Below are positions 15,810-23,400 of a stretch of DNA of 30,665 nucleotides, piece after piece; the stretch's first letter is position 1; every line of letters starts with the position of its first letter. The notes beneath the pieces were generated by a model that saw only the letters and a program-made list of their open reading frames with translations, did no database searches and had not been told where the DNA came from. The stretch comes from Serpentinimonas sp. (lineage in GTDB: Bacteria; Pseudomonadota; Gammaproteobacteria; Burkholderiales; Burkholderiaceae_C), in NCBI GenBank assembly GCA_025458665.1, contig JALOSG010000005.1, positions 1-30,665 of the forward strand, read 5' to 3'. The position numbers and the translations under genes are program-made.

Positions 15810-15841
15810 TTGCTTTATTGATTGCGAATTATTATCATTGC
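15810..15841 (+). promoter_or_regulatory. Promoter with overlapping Fur box for bfd
   Basis: TTGCTT (15810-15815) and TATCAT (15833-15838) are spaced by 17 bases. The A+T-rich segment 15823-15841, read on the minus strand, contains AATGATAATAATT, close to the Fur consensus GATAATGATAATCATTATC. It covers the -10 box, so iron-loaded Fur should repress bfd, as expected for a gene that mobilises iron. Confidence 0.75.
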
Positions 15842-15861
15842 GTATCTACCAGGAGATCGCC

Positions 15862-16095
15862 ATGATTGTCTGTGTCTGCCGCCGCATCAGCGACAAGCTC
15901 ATTGAGCGCAGCGCCCGCATGGGTATGGGCTTTGATGAGATCCAGCTGGAGTTTGGTGTGGCCACCCAGTGCGGGCAGTGCGAATCTTGTGCGCGCGCAC
16001 TGGTGGGCGAATGCCAGCGGCAGGGCGCCGGCGGAGTAGCCCATGTGCACCACCAGAGCCACCCGACGTCCCAGGGCAACGCTGCGCTGGCCTGA
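15862..16095 (+). CDS. bfd: Bacterioferritin-associated ferredoxin Bfd
   Basis: This 77-residue [2Fe-2S] ferredoxin docks on bacterioferritin and delivers electrons that release stored iron. Cys4 and Cys6 (CVC) and Cys37 and Cys40 (CGQC) form the family cluster pattern; Cys43 and Cys51 are additional. The fold motifs RRISDKLIER and FGVATQCGQCESCARAL are standard Bfd sequence. The His/Gln-rich tail after residue 58 is not conserved. AGGAG at 15851-15855 sets the ATG at 15862 and excludes a longer start at 15799. bfr follows after 53 bases. The Fur box upstream fits expression in iron starvation. Confidence 0.94.
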   Translation: MIVCVCRRISDKLIERSARMGMGFDEIQLEFGVATQCGQCESCARALVGECQRQGAGGVAHVHHQSHPTSQGNAALA

Positions 16096-16148
16096 GCACC
16101 ACAATCCGGGTACGCTAGGCGCTATCCCAACCCGACCCAGGAGTCCCC

Positions 16149-16625
16149 ATGAAAGGCGATGCACAAGTCATCCAGCACCTGCAGGCGCAGCTCAAGAACG
16201 AGCTGACCGCCATCAACCAGTACTTTGTGCACTACCGCATGCTGAAGAACTGGGGGCTGGACAAGCTGGCGAAGAAGGAATACGAGGAATCGATCGGCGA
16301 GATGAAGCACGCCGACCAGCTGATGGACCGCATCTTCATGCTGGAGGGCCTGCCCAATTTGCAGGACCTGGGCAAGCTGACCATAGGCGAGGATGTGCCG
16401 GAACTGCTGACCGCCGATCTGGGGCTGGAGAAAAACGCGCAGACCACCATCAAGGCCGGCATCGCGCACTGCGAGTCTGTGCGGGACTACGTGTCACGCG
16501 ACCTGCTGCAGGGCATTCTGGAAGACACGGAAGAGCACATCGACTTCCTGGAAACCCAGCTGGAACTGGTGGAACGCATTGGCCTGCAGAACTACCAGCA
16601 AAGCATGATGGGCGAGGTGGGCTGA
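16149..16625 (+). CDS. bfr: Bacterioferritin Bfr (heme-binding iron-storage protein)
   Basis: This 158-residue subunit of the 24-mer iron-storage shell has the same length as E. coli Bfr and aligns without gaps in the regions checked. Heme ligand Met52 and ferroxidase residues Glu18, Glu51, His54, Glu94 and His130 are present (NELTAINQYF, SIGEMKHAD, EDTEEHIDFLETQ). The position of the sixth ferroxidase ligand, E. coli Glu127, reads Thr, with Glu at 128 and 129. AGGAG at 16139-16143 supports the start. The adjacent bfd supplies electrons for iron release. The gene may be transcribed from the bfd promoter or separately; no clear promoter was found in the 53-base gap. Confidence 0.95.
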   Translation: MKGDAQVIQHLQAQLKNELTAINQYFVHYRMLKNWGLDKLAKKEYEESIGEMKHADQLMDRIFMLEGLPNLQDLGKLTIGEDVPELLTADLGLEKNAQTTIKAGIAHCESVRDYVSRDLLQGILEDTEEHIDFLETQLELVERIGLQNYQQSMMGEVG

Positions 16626-16643
16626 AGCCTGCCCAGCTTCAGC
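16621..16643. terminator. Possible bidirectional terminator hairpin between bfr and the ABM gene
   Basis: A perfect 8-bp inverted repeat, GCTGAAGC (16621-16628) and GCTTCAGC (16636-16643), with a 7-base loop, sits at the convergent ends of two genes. There is no T tract, so intrinsic termination is uncertain. Confidence 0.4.
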
Positions 16644-16649
16644 GGCGGC

Positions 16650-16952
16650 TCAGGCCGACTTGCAGACCAGTTCGAAGTGCTCCACCACGGGCGGCTGCTG
16701 GAAGAACGGCCCCACGATGGCGCGCCAGCGCGCAAACGCTTCGGACTGCCGGAAACCCACGGTATGGTCTTCCAGCGTGTCCCAGTAAATCATGAGCAGA
16801 TAGCGCCCCGGGCTTTCCATGCTGCGGTTGACCTTGTAGCCACGAAACCCCTGGGCGTGCGCGATCACGGTGGTCACGCCCTGCTCTATGGCGGCCTCGA
16901 AATCGGGGGCGCGGGCGGGATCGATGCGAATATCGGCGTGTTCCAGAATCAT
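16650..16952 (-). CDS. ABM-domain (antibiotic biosynthesis monooxygenase-like) small protein
   Basis: This 100-residue protein has the dimeric alpha-beta barrel pattern of the ABM/Dabb group: MILEHADIRIDPARAPDFEAAI, FRGYKVNRSMESPGRYLLMIYW and FRQSEAFARWRAIVGPFF. The superfamily includes quinol monooxygenases, heme-degrading enzymes and many uncharacterised stress proteins, so a reaction cannot be assigned. The start ATG at 16952 overlaps the stop codon of the upstream HNH nuclease gene (ATGA), indicating translational coupling. It converges on bfr. The closeness to iron genes makes a heme role tempting, but no heme-ligand signature was recognised. Confidence 0.8.
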   Translation of the reverse strand: MILEHADIRIDPARAPDFEAAIEQGVTTVIAHAQGFRGYKVNRSMESPGRYLLMIYWDTLEDHTVGFRQSEAFARWRAIVGPFFQQPPVVEHFELVCKSA

Positions 16953-17506
16953 GCGTGCAATCGTGAGGTTTTGGGCAGATGGGCCATGAGGTACTCCATC
17001 TGGTCGGCCAGGATGCGCCGGTTGCGCAGAATGAAATCTTCCCACAGGCTGGGTATGTAGGGCGCGTATAGCAGCGGCATGCGCGCCTGTTCGGGCGTGC
17101 GGTTGGCTTTGCGGTGGTTGCAGGACTTGCAGGCGGTGACCACGTTCATCCAGTGGTCGCGGCCGTTCTGGGCCAGCGGAAGAATGTGTTCGCGGGTGAG
17201 TTCGTCTTCGTGGAACAAGCCGCCGCAGTAGGCGCACACATTGCGGTCGCGGGCAAACAGCTTGCTGTTGCTCAGCGTAGGCCGCAAATCGAATGGGTTG
17301 ATGTTGGGCACGCCTTTGGTACCGATGATGGAGTTCACCTCGATCACCGACTGCAGGCCCGTGACGGCGTTGTGCCCGCCGTGGAACACCGCCACCTGCT
17401 GCCCCATTTCCCAGCGCACTTCCTCGGCGGCGTAATGCAGCACCGCCTGTTCCAGGCTGATCCAGGATTGGGGCAGACCCTGCGCCGACAGCTTCAACAC
17501 CTTCAA
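16949..17506 (-). CDS. HNH endonuclease family protein
   Basis: The 185-residue protein starts at TTG (17506). GGAGG at 17513-17517 precedes it by 6 bases, and the encoded KVLKLSAQGLPQSWISLEQA is the family N-terminus I know from Burkholderiales. Upstream starts such as 17566 add unrelated sequence. The C-terminal half is a zinc-bound HNH nuclease: CAYC (residues 91-94), REHILPLAQNGRDHWMN with His107 and Asn121, and CKSCNHRK (Cys126, Cys129, His131). The N-terminal 80 residues form a conserved domain of unknown role. It is not a homing-type insertion and has no restriction or toxin partner beside it. It is coupled by ATGA overlap to the ABM gene. The cellular substrate is unknown. Confidence 0.85.
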   Translation of the reverse strand: MKVLKLSAQGLPQSWISLEQAVLHYAAEEVRWEMGQQVAVFHGGHNAVTGLQSVIEVNSIIGTKGVPNINPFDLRPTLSNSKLFARDRNVCAYCGGLFHEDELTREHILPLAQNGRDHWMNVVTACKSCNHRKANRTPEQARMPLLYAPYIPSLWEDFILRNRRILADQMEYLMAHLPKTSRLHA

Positions 17507-17674
17507 TTCAGACCTCCGCGCGAAACGCCCCCGGCCAGGGGCACCAGACCACAGGAATTCAGCCACGCCGTGGCAGGGTTGCAGTGTGCCCGCGTGGAAT
17601 GAATGGTTTGTGTCAATATAACGCGGTTTGGCGGCCTGTAGCAGCCGCCACGCTGCAACCCCTTATCCCACGGC

Positions 17675-18769
17675 ATGAAAATCATTCGAGGCTACGCCCC
17701 CCTGCTGGCCAAGCGCCTGGCTGCCGCCAGCACCGGCGGCCCCACGCTGGCCCACCAGTGCGCACTCACCATAGGCAATTTCGACGGGGTACACCGCGGC
17801 CACCAGGCCATGCTGGCGCTGCTCAACAACGAGGCACGCCACCGCGGTGTGCCCAGCTGCGTGCTGACCTTCGAGCCGCACCCCCGCGACTACTTTGCGC
17901 AGAAGTTCCAGCAGCCCGACCTGGCCCCCGCCCGCATTGCCACCCTGCGCGACAAGCTGCACGAACTGCGCGCCTGCGGGGTGGACCAGTGCGTGGTGCT
18001 GCCCTTCAACGAACGGCTGGCCAGCCTGGACGCACAGAGTTTCATTGACGACGTTCTGGTGGGCGCGCTGGGTGCCCAGTACGTGCTGGTGGGGGACGAT
18101 TTCCGCTTTGGTGCCCAGCGCCGGGGCGACTATGCCCTGCTCGATGCCGCAGGAGCCCGCCAGGGCTTCGACGTGGCCCGCATGATGAGCTATGAGGTGC
18201 ACGGCCTGCGGGTGTCCAGTTCTGCCGTACGGGCTGCCCTGAGCGAGGGCCGCATGCAGGACGCGGCCGCCCTGCTGGGCCGCCCGTACAGCATCAGCGG
18301 GCATGTGGTGCATGGGCGCAAGCTGGGCCGCGAACTGGGCGCCAGTGCCGCCGGCCGGGGCGATGGCTTTCGCACCCTGAACCTGCGCTTTGCCCACTGG
18401 AAGCCTGCGGCCAGCGGCATTTTTGCGGTGCACGTGCATGGGCTGGACGACGCCCCTGGCGCTGCCCCCATTCCCGGCGTGGCCAACCTGGGCGTGCGCC
18501 CGTCCCTGGACCCGAACGACGTGAACGGCGGCCGCGTGCTGCTGGAAACCCACTGCCTGGAGTGGCCCGAGCGGGTGCGCCGCAGCCTGGGGCCCACGCA
18601 GGAGGCCTACGGTAAAATCGTGCGGGTAGAGCTGCTGCACAAGCTGCACGACGAACTGAAGTACGACAGCCTGGAATCCTTGACGGCAGGCATCTACAAG
18701 GACTGCGACGACGCACGCGCCTGGTTCGCGCGGCAGGCACCGCAGCCCTTTCCCAACCCCACGCCCTGA
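17675..18769 (+). CDS. ribF: Bifunctional riboflavin kinase / FAD synthetase RibF
   Basis: This 364-residue enzyme converts riboflavin to FMN and FMN to FAD. The N-terminal nucleotidyltransferase domain has TIGNFDGVHRGHQAM (residues 32-46), FEPHPRDYF, and the motif LRVSSSAVRAAL. The C-terminal kinase domain begins at YSISGHVVHGRKLGR. The usual kinase motif GFPTLN(L) is altered: about nine extra residues (223-231, ASAAGRGDG) follow LGRELG, and Pro is replaced by Arg (FRTLN, 232-236), although Thr234 and Asn236 remain. The downstream sequence NLRFAHWKPAASGIF is normal. It is the first gene of the ribF-ileS-lspA operon, common in proteobacteria, with 24 bases to ileS. A TATAAC at 17617-17622 could be its -10 box. 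Confidence 0.95.
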   Translation: MKIIRGYAPLLAKRLAAASTGGPTLAHQCALTIGNFDGVHRGHQAMLALLNNEARHRGVPSCVLTFEPHPRDYFAQKFQQPDLAPARIATLRDKLHELRACGVDQCVVLPFNERLASLDAQSFIDDVLVGALGAQYVLVGDDFRFGAQRRGDYALLDAAGARQGFDVARMMSYEVHGLRVSSSAVRAALSEGRMQDAAALLGRPYSISGHVVHGRKLGRELGASAAGRGDGFRTLNLRFAHWKPAASGIFAVHVHGLDDAPGAAPIPGVANLGVRPSLDPNDVNGGRVLLETHCLEWPERVRRSLGPTQEAYGKIVRVELLHKLHDELKYDSLESLTAGIYKDCDDARAWFARQAPQPFPNPTP

Positions 18770-18793
18770 CGGCGCCGCCCACCGCGAGTCCCC

Positions 18794-21685
18794 ATGTCCG
18801 ACGCACCCCAAGCTGCCGCCACCGACTACAGCAAGACGCTGAACCTGCCCGACACGCCCTTCCCCATGCGCGGCAACCTGCCTCAGCGGGAGCCGGGCTG
18901 GGTGCAGCAGTGGGAAGAGCAAGGCATATACCAGCGCCTGCGTGATGCGCGCGTGGGCGCGCCCAAGTTCATCCTGCACGATGGCCCGCCGTATGCCAAC
19001 GGCCAGATCCACATTGGGCACGCGGTGAACAAGGTGCTCAAGGACATGATCGTGAAAGCGCGCCAGTTGGCGGGCTTCGATGCACAGTACATACCCGGCT
19101 GGGACTGCCACGGCCTGCCGATTGAAAACGCCATAGAAAAGCTGCATGGACGCCACCTGGCCCGCGACGAGATGCAGGCCAAGAGCCGCGCCTTTGCCAC
19201 CGAACAGATTGGCCAGCAGATGGCCGACTTCAAGCGCCTGGGCGTGCTGGGCCAGTGGGACAAGCCCTACCGCACCATGGACTTTGCCAACGAGGCAGCA
19301 GAAATCCGCGCCTTCAAGCGCGTCATGGAGCGCGGCTTCGTGTACCGGGGCCTCAAACCCGTGTACTGGTGCTTCGACTGCGGCTCTTCGCTGGCCGAGT
19401 TCGAGATCGAGTACCAGGACAAGAAGAGCACCACGCTGGACGTGGGCTTTGAATGCGCCGAGCCCGAGAAACTGGCCGCCGCCTTTGGCCTGACGGCGCA
19501 GGACCTGCAAGGGCAAACGGCCTATGCCGTGATCTGGACCACCACCGCCTGGACCATACCCGCCAACCAGGCCCTGAACCTGAACCCCGAACTGGACTAT
19601 GCGCTGGTACAAACGCCGCGCGGGGTACTGCTGCTGGCCGCCTCGCTGGTGGACAAATGCCTGGAGCGCTACGGCCTGGAAGGCACGGTGCTGGCCACCA
19701 CCCAGGGCAAGGCGCTGGCACTGATTGAGTTCCGCCACCCGCTGTTCGATGTGGCCAATGAAGACGGCAGCCACGGCTACCGCCGCCACAGCCCCATTTA
19801 CCTGGCCGACTACGCCACCGCCGACGACGGTACCGGCCTGGTGCACTCCTCCCCCGCCTACGGTGTGGACGACTTCAACAGCTGCGTGGCCCACGGCATG
19901 GCCTACACCGACATCCTGAACCCGGTGCAGGGCAACGGCAGCTACGAGGCCGACTTCCCGCTGTTTGGCGGCCTGAACATCTGGAAAGCGGTGCCGCAGA
20001 TCATCGAGACACTGCGCACCGCCGGGCGGTTGTTTGCCACCCACGACATCACGCACAGCTACCCGCACTGCTGGCGCCACAAGACGCCGGTGATCTACCG
20101 CGCCGCTGCCCAGTGGTTTGTGCGCATGGACGAGGGCGAGGGCATTTTCACCAAGGACAAAGCGCCGCAGACCTTGCGCCAGCTGGCGCTGCACGCCATC
20201 GAGCAGACCAGCTTCTACCCGGAAAACGGCCGCACCCGCCTGCGCGACATGATTGCCAACCGGCCGGACTGGTGTATCAGCCGCCAGCGCAGCTGGGGCG
20301 TGCCCCTGCCCTTCCTGCTGCACGTGGACAGCGGCGAGCCGCACCCGCGCACCCCGGACATCATCGACCTGGCGGCCAGCGTGGTAGAGCAAGGCGGTAT
20401 TGAGGCCTGGAGCCAGCTGAGCAGCGCCGACATACTGGCGCGCATCGGGGACCGCACCGACGCCAGCCTCTACACCAAGAGCACCGACATTCTGGAGGTG
20501 TGGTTCGATTCCGGCACCACGCACACCACGGTGTTGAAGGGCAGCCACGCCGGCAGCGGCCACGACAGCGGCCCCGAGGCCGACCTGTACCTGGAAGGCC
20601 ACGACCAGCACCGCGGCTGGTTCCACAGCTCCCTGCTCACCGCCTGCGCCATGAACGACCGCGCGCCCTACAAGGGCCTGCTCACGCACGGGTTCACGGT
20701 GGACGGCAATGGCCGCAAGATGAGCAAGAGCGTGGGCAACGTGGTGGCACCGCAGCAGGTGAGCAACAAGATGGGCGCCGAGATCATCCGCCTGTGGGTG
20801 GCCGCCACCGACTATTCCGGCGACCTGGGGATAGACGACAAGATCCTGGCCCGCGTGGTGGACGCCTACCGCCGCATACGCAACACGCTGCGCTTCCTGA
20901 TGGCCAACATCAGCGACTTCGACGCCAGCCAGCACGCTGTGCCTTACGCCGACCTGCTGGAAATTGACCGCTACGCGCTGGACCGCGCCAGCCAGTTGCA
21001 GGCCGACATCCTGGCGCACTACCACGCCTACGAATTCCACCCGGTGGTGGCCAAGCTGCAGGTGTACTGCAGCGAAGACCTGGGCGCCTTCTACCTCGAT
21101 GTGCTGAAGGACCGGCTCTACACCACCGCGCCGAACAGCCACGCGCGCCGCTCTGCACAGACCGCACTGCACCAGATCACCCACGCCATGCTGCGCTGGA
21201 TGGCGCCTTTCCTGAGCTTCACCGCCGAGGAAGCCTGGGCGCTGGTGGGCACGCCGGTGAACGGCTCGCCTTCCATCTTCACCGAAACGTATTTGCCGCT
21301 GGCCACGCCCAACGAGGCGCTGCTGGGCAAGTGGGCGCGCGTGCTGGAACTGCGTGCTGCGGTGAACAAATCCATCGAGGAAGTGCGGGCCGCCGGCCAA
21401 CTGGGCTCCTCCCTGCAGGCCGAAGTGACACTGACCGTAGGCCCGGAGGACCACGCGCTGCTGCAAAGCCTGGGCGATGACCTGAAGTTCGTGTTCATTG
21501 TCTCGGCGCTGACGCTGGTGGCTGGCGATGCGCTGGCGGTGGCCGTGCAACCATCGGGCGCCACCAAGTGCGAGCGCTGCTGGCACTACCGGGACGATGT
21601 GGGCGCCGACCCCGCACACCCGGGTATTTGCGGGCGCTGTGTGAGCAACTTGCACGGCGCTGGCGAATCCCGCCTGTTTGCCTGA
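18794..21685 (+). CDS. ileS: Isoleucyl-tRNA synthetase
   Basis: The 963-residue class I synthetase charges tRNA-Ile. HIGH (residues 73-76) and KMSKS (from Lys642, GRKMSKSVGN) flank the active site. The CP1 editing domain between them contains WTTTAWTIPANQALN and GTGLVHSSPAYGVDD. The C-terminal zinc finger has Cys926, Cys929, Cys946 and Cys949 (CERC and CGRC). Length and zinc finger match the bacterial type 1 enzyme that is sensitive to mupirocin. The start ATG at 18794 gives the typical DYSKTLNLPDTPFPMRGNLP opening. It lies between ribF and lspA with 24-base gaps on both sides, so the three are one transcription unit. Confidence 0.97.
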   Translation: MSDAPQAAATDYSKTLNLPDTPFPMRGNLPQREPGWVQQWEEQGIYQRLRDARVGAPKFILHDGPPYANGQIHIGHAVNKVLKDMIVKARQLAGFDAQYIPGWDCHGLPIENAIEKLHGRHLARDEMQAKSRAFATEQIGQQMADFKRLGVLGQWDKPYRTMDFANEAAEIRAFKRVMERGFVYRGLKPVYWCFDCGSSLAEFEIEYQDKKSTTLDVGFECAEPEKLAAAFGLTAQDLQGQTAYAVIWTTTAWTIPANQALNLNPELDYALVQTPRGVLLLAASLVDKCLERYGLEGTVLATTQGKALALIEFRHPLFDVANEDGSHGYRRHSPIYLADYATADDGTGLVHSSPAYGVDDFNSCVAHGMAYTDILNPVQGNGSYEADFPLFGGLNIWKAVPQIIETLRTAGRLFATHDITHSYPHCWRHKTPVIYRAAAQWFVRMDEGEGIFTKDKAPQTLRQLALHAIEQTSFYPENGRTRLRDMIANRPDWCISRQRSWGVPLPFLLHVDSGEPHPRTPDIIDLAASVVEQGGIEAWSQLSSADILARIGDRTDASLYTKSTDILEVWFDSGTTHTTVLKGSHAGSGHDSGPEADLYLEGHDQHRGWFHSSLLTACAMNDRAPYKGLLTHGFTVDGNGRKMSKSVGNVVAPQQVSNKMGAEIIRLWVAATDYSGDLGIDDKILARVVDAYRRIRNTLRFLMANISDFDASQHAVPYADLLEIDRYALDRASQLQADILAHYHAYEFHPVVAKLQVYCSEDLGAFYLDVLKDRLYTTAPNSHARRSAQTALHQITHAMLRWMAPFLSFTAEEAWALVGTPVNGSPSIFTETYLPLATPNEALLGKWARVLELRAAVNKSIEEVRAAGQLGSSLQAEVTLTVGPEDHALLQSLGDDLKFVFIVSALTLVAGDALAVAVQPSGATKCERCWHYRDDVGADPAHPGICGRCVSNLHGAGESRLFA

Positions 21686-21709
21686 GCCGGCCACACGGCG
21701 CGCACCGTC

Positions 21710-22219
21710 ATGGCAAAAGCTTCCTCCAAAGGCATGCTGGTCTGGCTAGGGCTGGCGTTCTTCATCCTCATTGCAGACCAGGCCACCAAGCTGACGATTC
21801 TGAATATCTACCGCCACGGCGAGGGCACCGTCATCACCTCGTTCTTCAATCTGGTGCGGGTGCACAACACCGGCGCTGCATTCTCATTTCTGGCGAATGC
21901 GGGCGGCTGGCAGCGCTGGTTCTTCACCACCGTGGGGGTGGGTGCAGCCATCTTCATCGTGTGGATGCTGCGCTCCCACCACGGGCAGAAGCTGTTCGCC
22001 TTTGCGCTGGCCTGCATTCTGGGCGGCGCGGTGGGCAACGTGATTGACAGGCTGGTCCACGGCTATGTGGTGGATATGTTCGACTTCCACTTCAACTTCC
22101 TGCGGCCCGTGTTTGCCGGTGGACACTTCCCCGCCTTCAACATCGCCGATGCCGCCATCACCGTGGGCGCCATCAGCCTGATACTGGACGAAATCCTGCG
22201 CGTGCGGCGCTCGCGCTGA
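21710..22219 (+). CDS. lspA: Lipoprotein signal peptidase (signal peptidase II) LspA
   Basis: This 169-residue inner-membrane aspartic protease removes the signal peptide from diacylglyceryl-modified prolipoproteins. Four transmembrane helices are visible. The conserved boxes are DQATK, NTGAAFSFL, GGAVGNVIDRLVHGYVVDMFDF with catalytic Asp122, and FNIADAAITVG with catalytic Asp147. Length is normal. It is the last gene of the ribF-ileS-lspA operon, and its product works on the same substrates that the LolA encoded in this window later carries. The 3' end converges on the quinone oxidoreductase gene 32 bases away, and I see no clear terminator. Confidence 0.96.
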   Translation: MAKASSKGMLVWLGLAFFILIADQATKLTILNIYRHGEGTVITSFFNLVRVHNTGAAFSFLANAGGWQRWFFTTVGVGAAIFIVWMLRSHHGQKLFAFALACILGGAVGNVIDRLVHGYVVDMFDFHFNFLRPVFAGGHFPAFNIADAAITVGAISLILDEILRVRRSR

Positions 22220-22237
22220 ATTCCGTCCAGGAACTCC

Positions 22238-22259
22238 GTTCAGGGCAAAGTTCAGGGCA
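22238..22259. repeat. Short direct repeat at the 3' end of the quinone oxidoreductase gene
   Basis: The 10-mer gttcagggca occurs at 22238-22247 and again at 22250-22259, a period of 12 bases. Both copies carry the TGA stop in the same reading frame, so the duplication doubled the stop codon. Confidence 0.8.
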
Positions 22260-23259
22260 GGAGAACGGTGCAACCCGTGGTCTTGCGGGCCTCCAGGGCG
22301 CGGTGGGCTTCCTGCACCTGGTCCAGCGGGAAGCGCTGCTCTACATGAATTTTCACCTTGCCGCTGGTCACGGCCTCGAACAGATCGTCGGCCATGGCCT
22401 GCGTGCGCTCGCGGCTGGTGATGTGCGAGAACAGCGTCTGGCGCGTCACGTAGATGGAGCCCTTGGCCGCCAGCATGGCCGGCGCAAACGGTGCCACCGG
22501 ACCCGATGCATTGCCGAACGTGACCATGAGGCCAAACGGCATGAGGGAGTCGAGCGACTTTTCCCAGGTGTCCTTGCCCACCGAGTCGTACACCACCTTC
22601 ACGCCCTTGCCCCCGGTGATTTCCTTCACGCGGGCGGCAAAGTCTTCGGTGTTGTAGTTGATGACGTGGGCCGCGCCGTTCTCTTTGGCCAGCGCGCATT
22701 TGGCGTCGGAACCCGCGGTGCCAATGAGCCGCAGGCCCAGCGCACGCGCCCACTGGCAGGCGATCAGGCCCACACCACCGGCAGCGGCGTGGAACAGCAC
22801 GAAGTCGCCGGGGTTGAGGCCTTCCACCGGCTTGCAATGCTTGAGCAGGTACTGCGCGGTGAGGCCCTTGAGCATCATGGCGGCGCCGGTCTCGAAGGAA
22901 ATGGCATCGGGCAGCTTGCACACGTTCATGGCGGGCATGACGCGGGCATCGCAGTAGCTGCCGGGCGGCTGGCTGGCGTAAGCGGCGCGGTCGCCGGCTT
23001 TCAGGTGCGTCACACCCTCGCCCACCGCCTCGATGACGCCAGCGCCCTCCATGCCCAGTTGCAGCGGCAGCGGCAAGGTGTAGAGGCCGGAGCGCTGGTA
23101 CACGTCGATGAAGTTCAGGCCAATGGCGTGGTGGCGGATGCGCACCTGGCCGGGGCCGGGCTCGCCGACGGTGGTTTGCACCAGGTGCATGTTTTCGGGG
23201 CCACCGGGCTGGGCGATCTGGACCACGCGGACGGTGGAGGATGCAGGGTTGCTGGACAT
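22252..23259 (-). CDS. NADPH:quinone oxidoreductase (zeta-crystallin-like, MDR family)
   Basis: This 335-residue cytoplasmic zinc-free medium-chain reductase probably reduces quinones or enones with NADPH. It has the N-terminal GroES-like domain (GLNFIDVYQRSGLYTLPLPL, LGMEGAGVIEAVG) and the Rossmann domain with the NADPH loop LFHAAAGGVGLIACQWA. The sequence NIDVYQRSG and YLLKHCKPVEGLNPGD are typical of QorA. No zinc-binding cysteines are seen. The ATG at 23259 has GGAG 9 bases upstream and replaces a longer possible start at 23325. It is divergent from a DMT transporter gene. The true substrate cannot be told from sequence. Confidence 0.92.
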   Translation of the reverse strand: MSSNPASSTVRVVQIAQPGGPENMHLVQTTVGEPGPGQVRIRHHAIGLNFIDVYQRSGLYTLPLPLQLGMEGAGVIEAVGEGVTHLKAGDRAAYASQPPGSYCDARVMPAMNVCKLPDAISFETGAAMMLKGLTAQYLLKHCKPVEGLNPGDFVLFHAAAGGVGLIACQWARALGLRLIGTAGSDAKCALAKENGAAHVINYNTEDFAARVKEITGGKGVKVVYDSVGKDTWEKSLDSLMPFGLMVTFGNASGPVAPFAPAMLAAKGSIYVTRQTLFSHITSRERTQAMADDLFEAVTSGKVKIHVEQRFPLDQVQEAHRALEARKTTGCTVLLP

Positions 23260-23400
23260 GGCGAGGTCTCCTTGTTGTGGGGAAGCGGCTGACACAAAAC
23301 CAGCAATGTTGCCACAGGTCGGCATTTATCTGCCTCCGACCGGACAGCGCTTGCGGTGCCAGGCCATCAGCAAACGCGGCTTGTGGTTACAGTCGGGGCC

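Noticed and set aside
17576..17661. Inverted repeat GGGTTGCAG/CTGCAACCC in the ribF upstream gap
   Set aside because: The arms are only 9 bp and are separated by 68 bases; this can arise by chance in such DNA.
17663..21694. A 1343-codon open frame on the minus strand
   Set aside because: It lies entirely opposite ribF and ileS, which have full catalytic motifs. Its translation is rich in His, Gln, Val and Ala without any domain, as is usual for antisense frames in G+C-rich genes.
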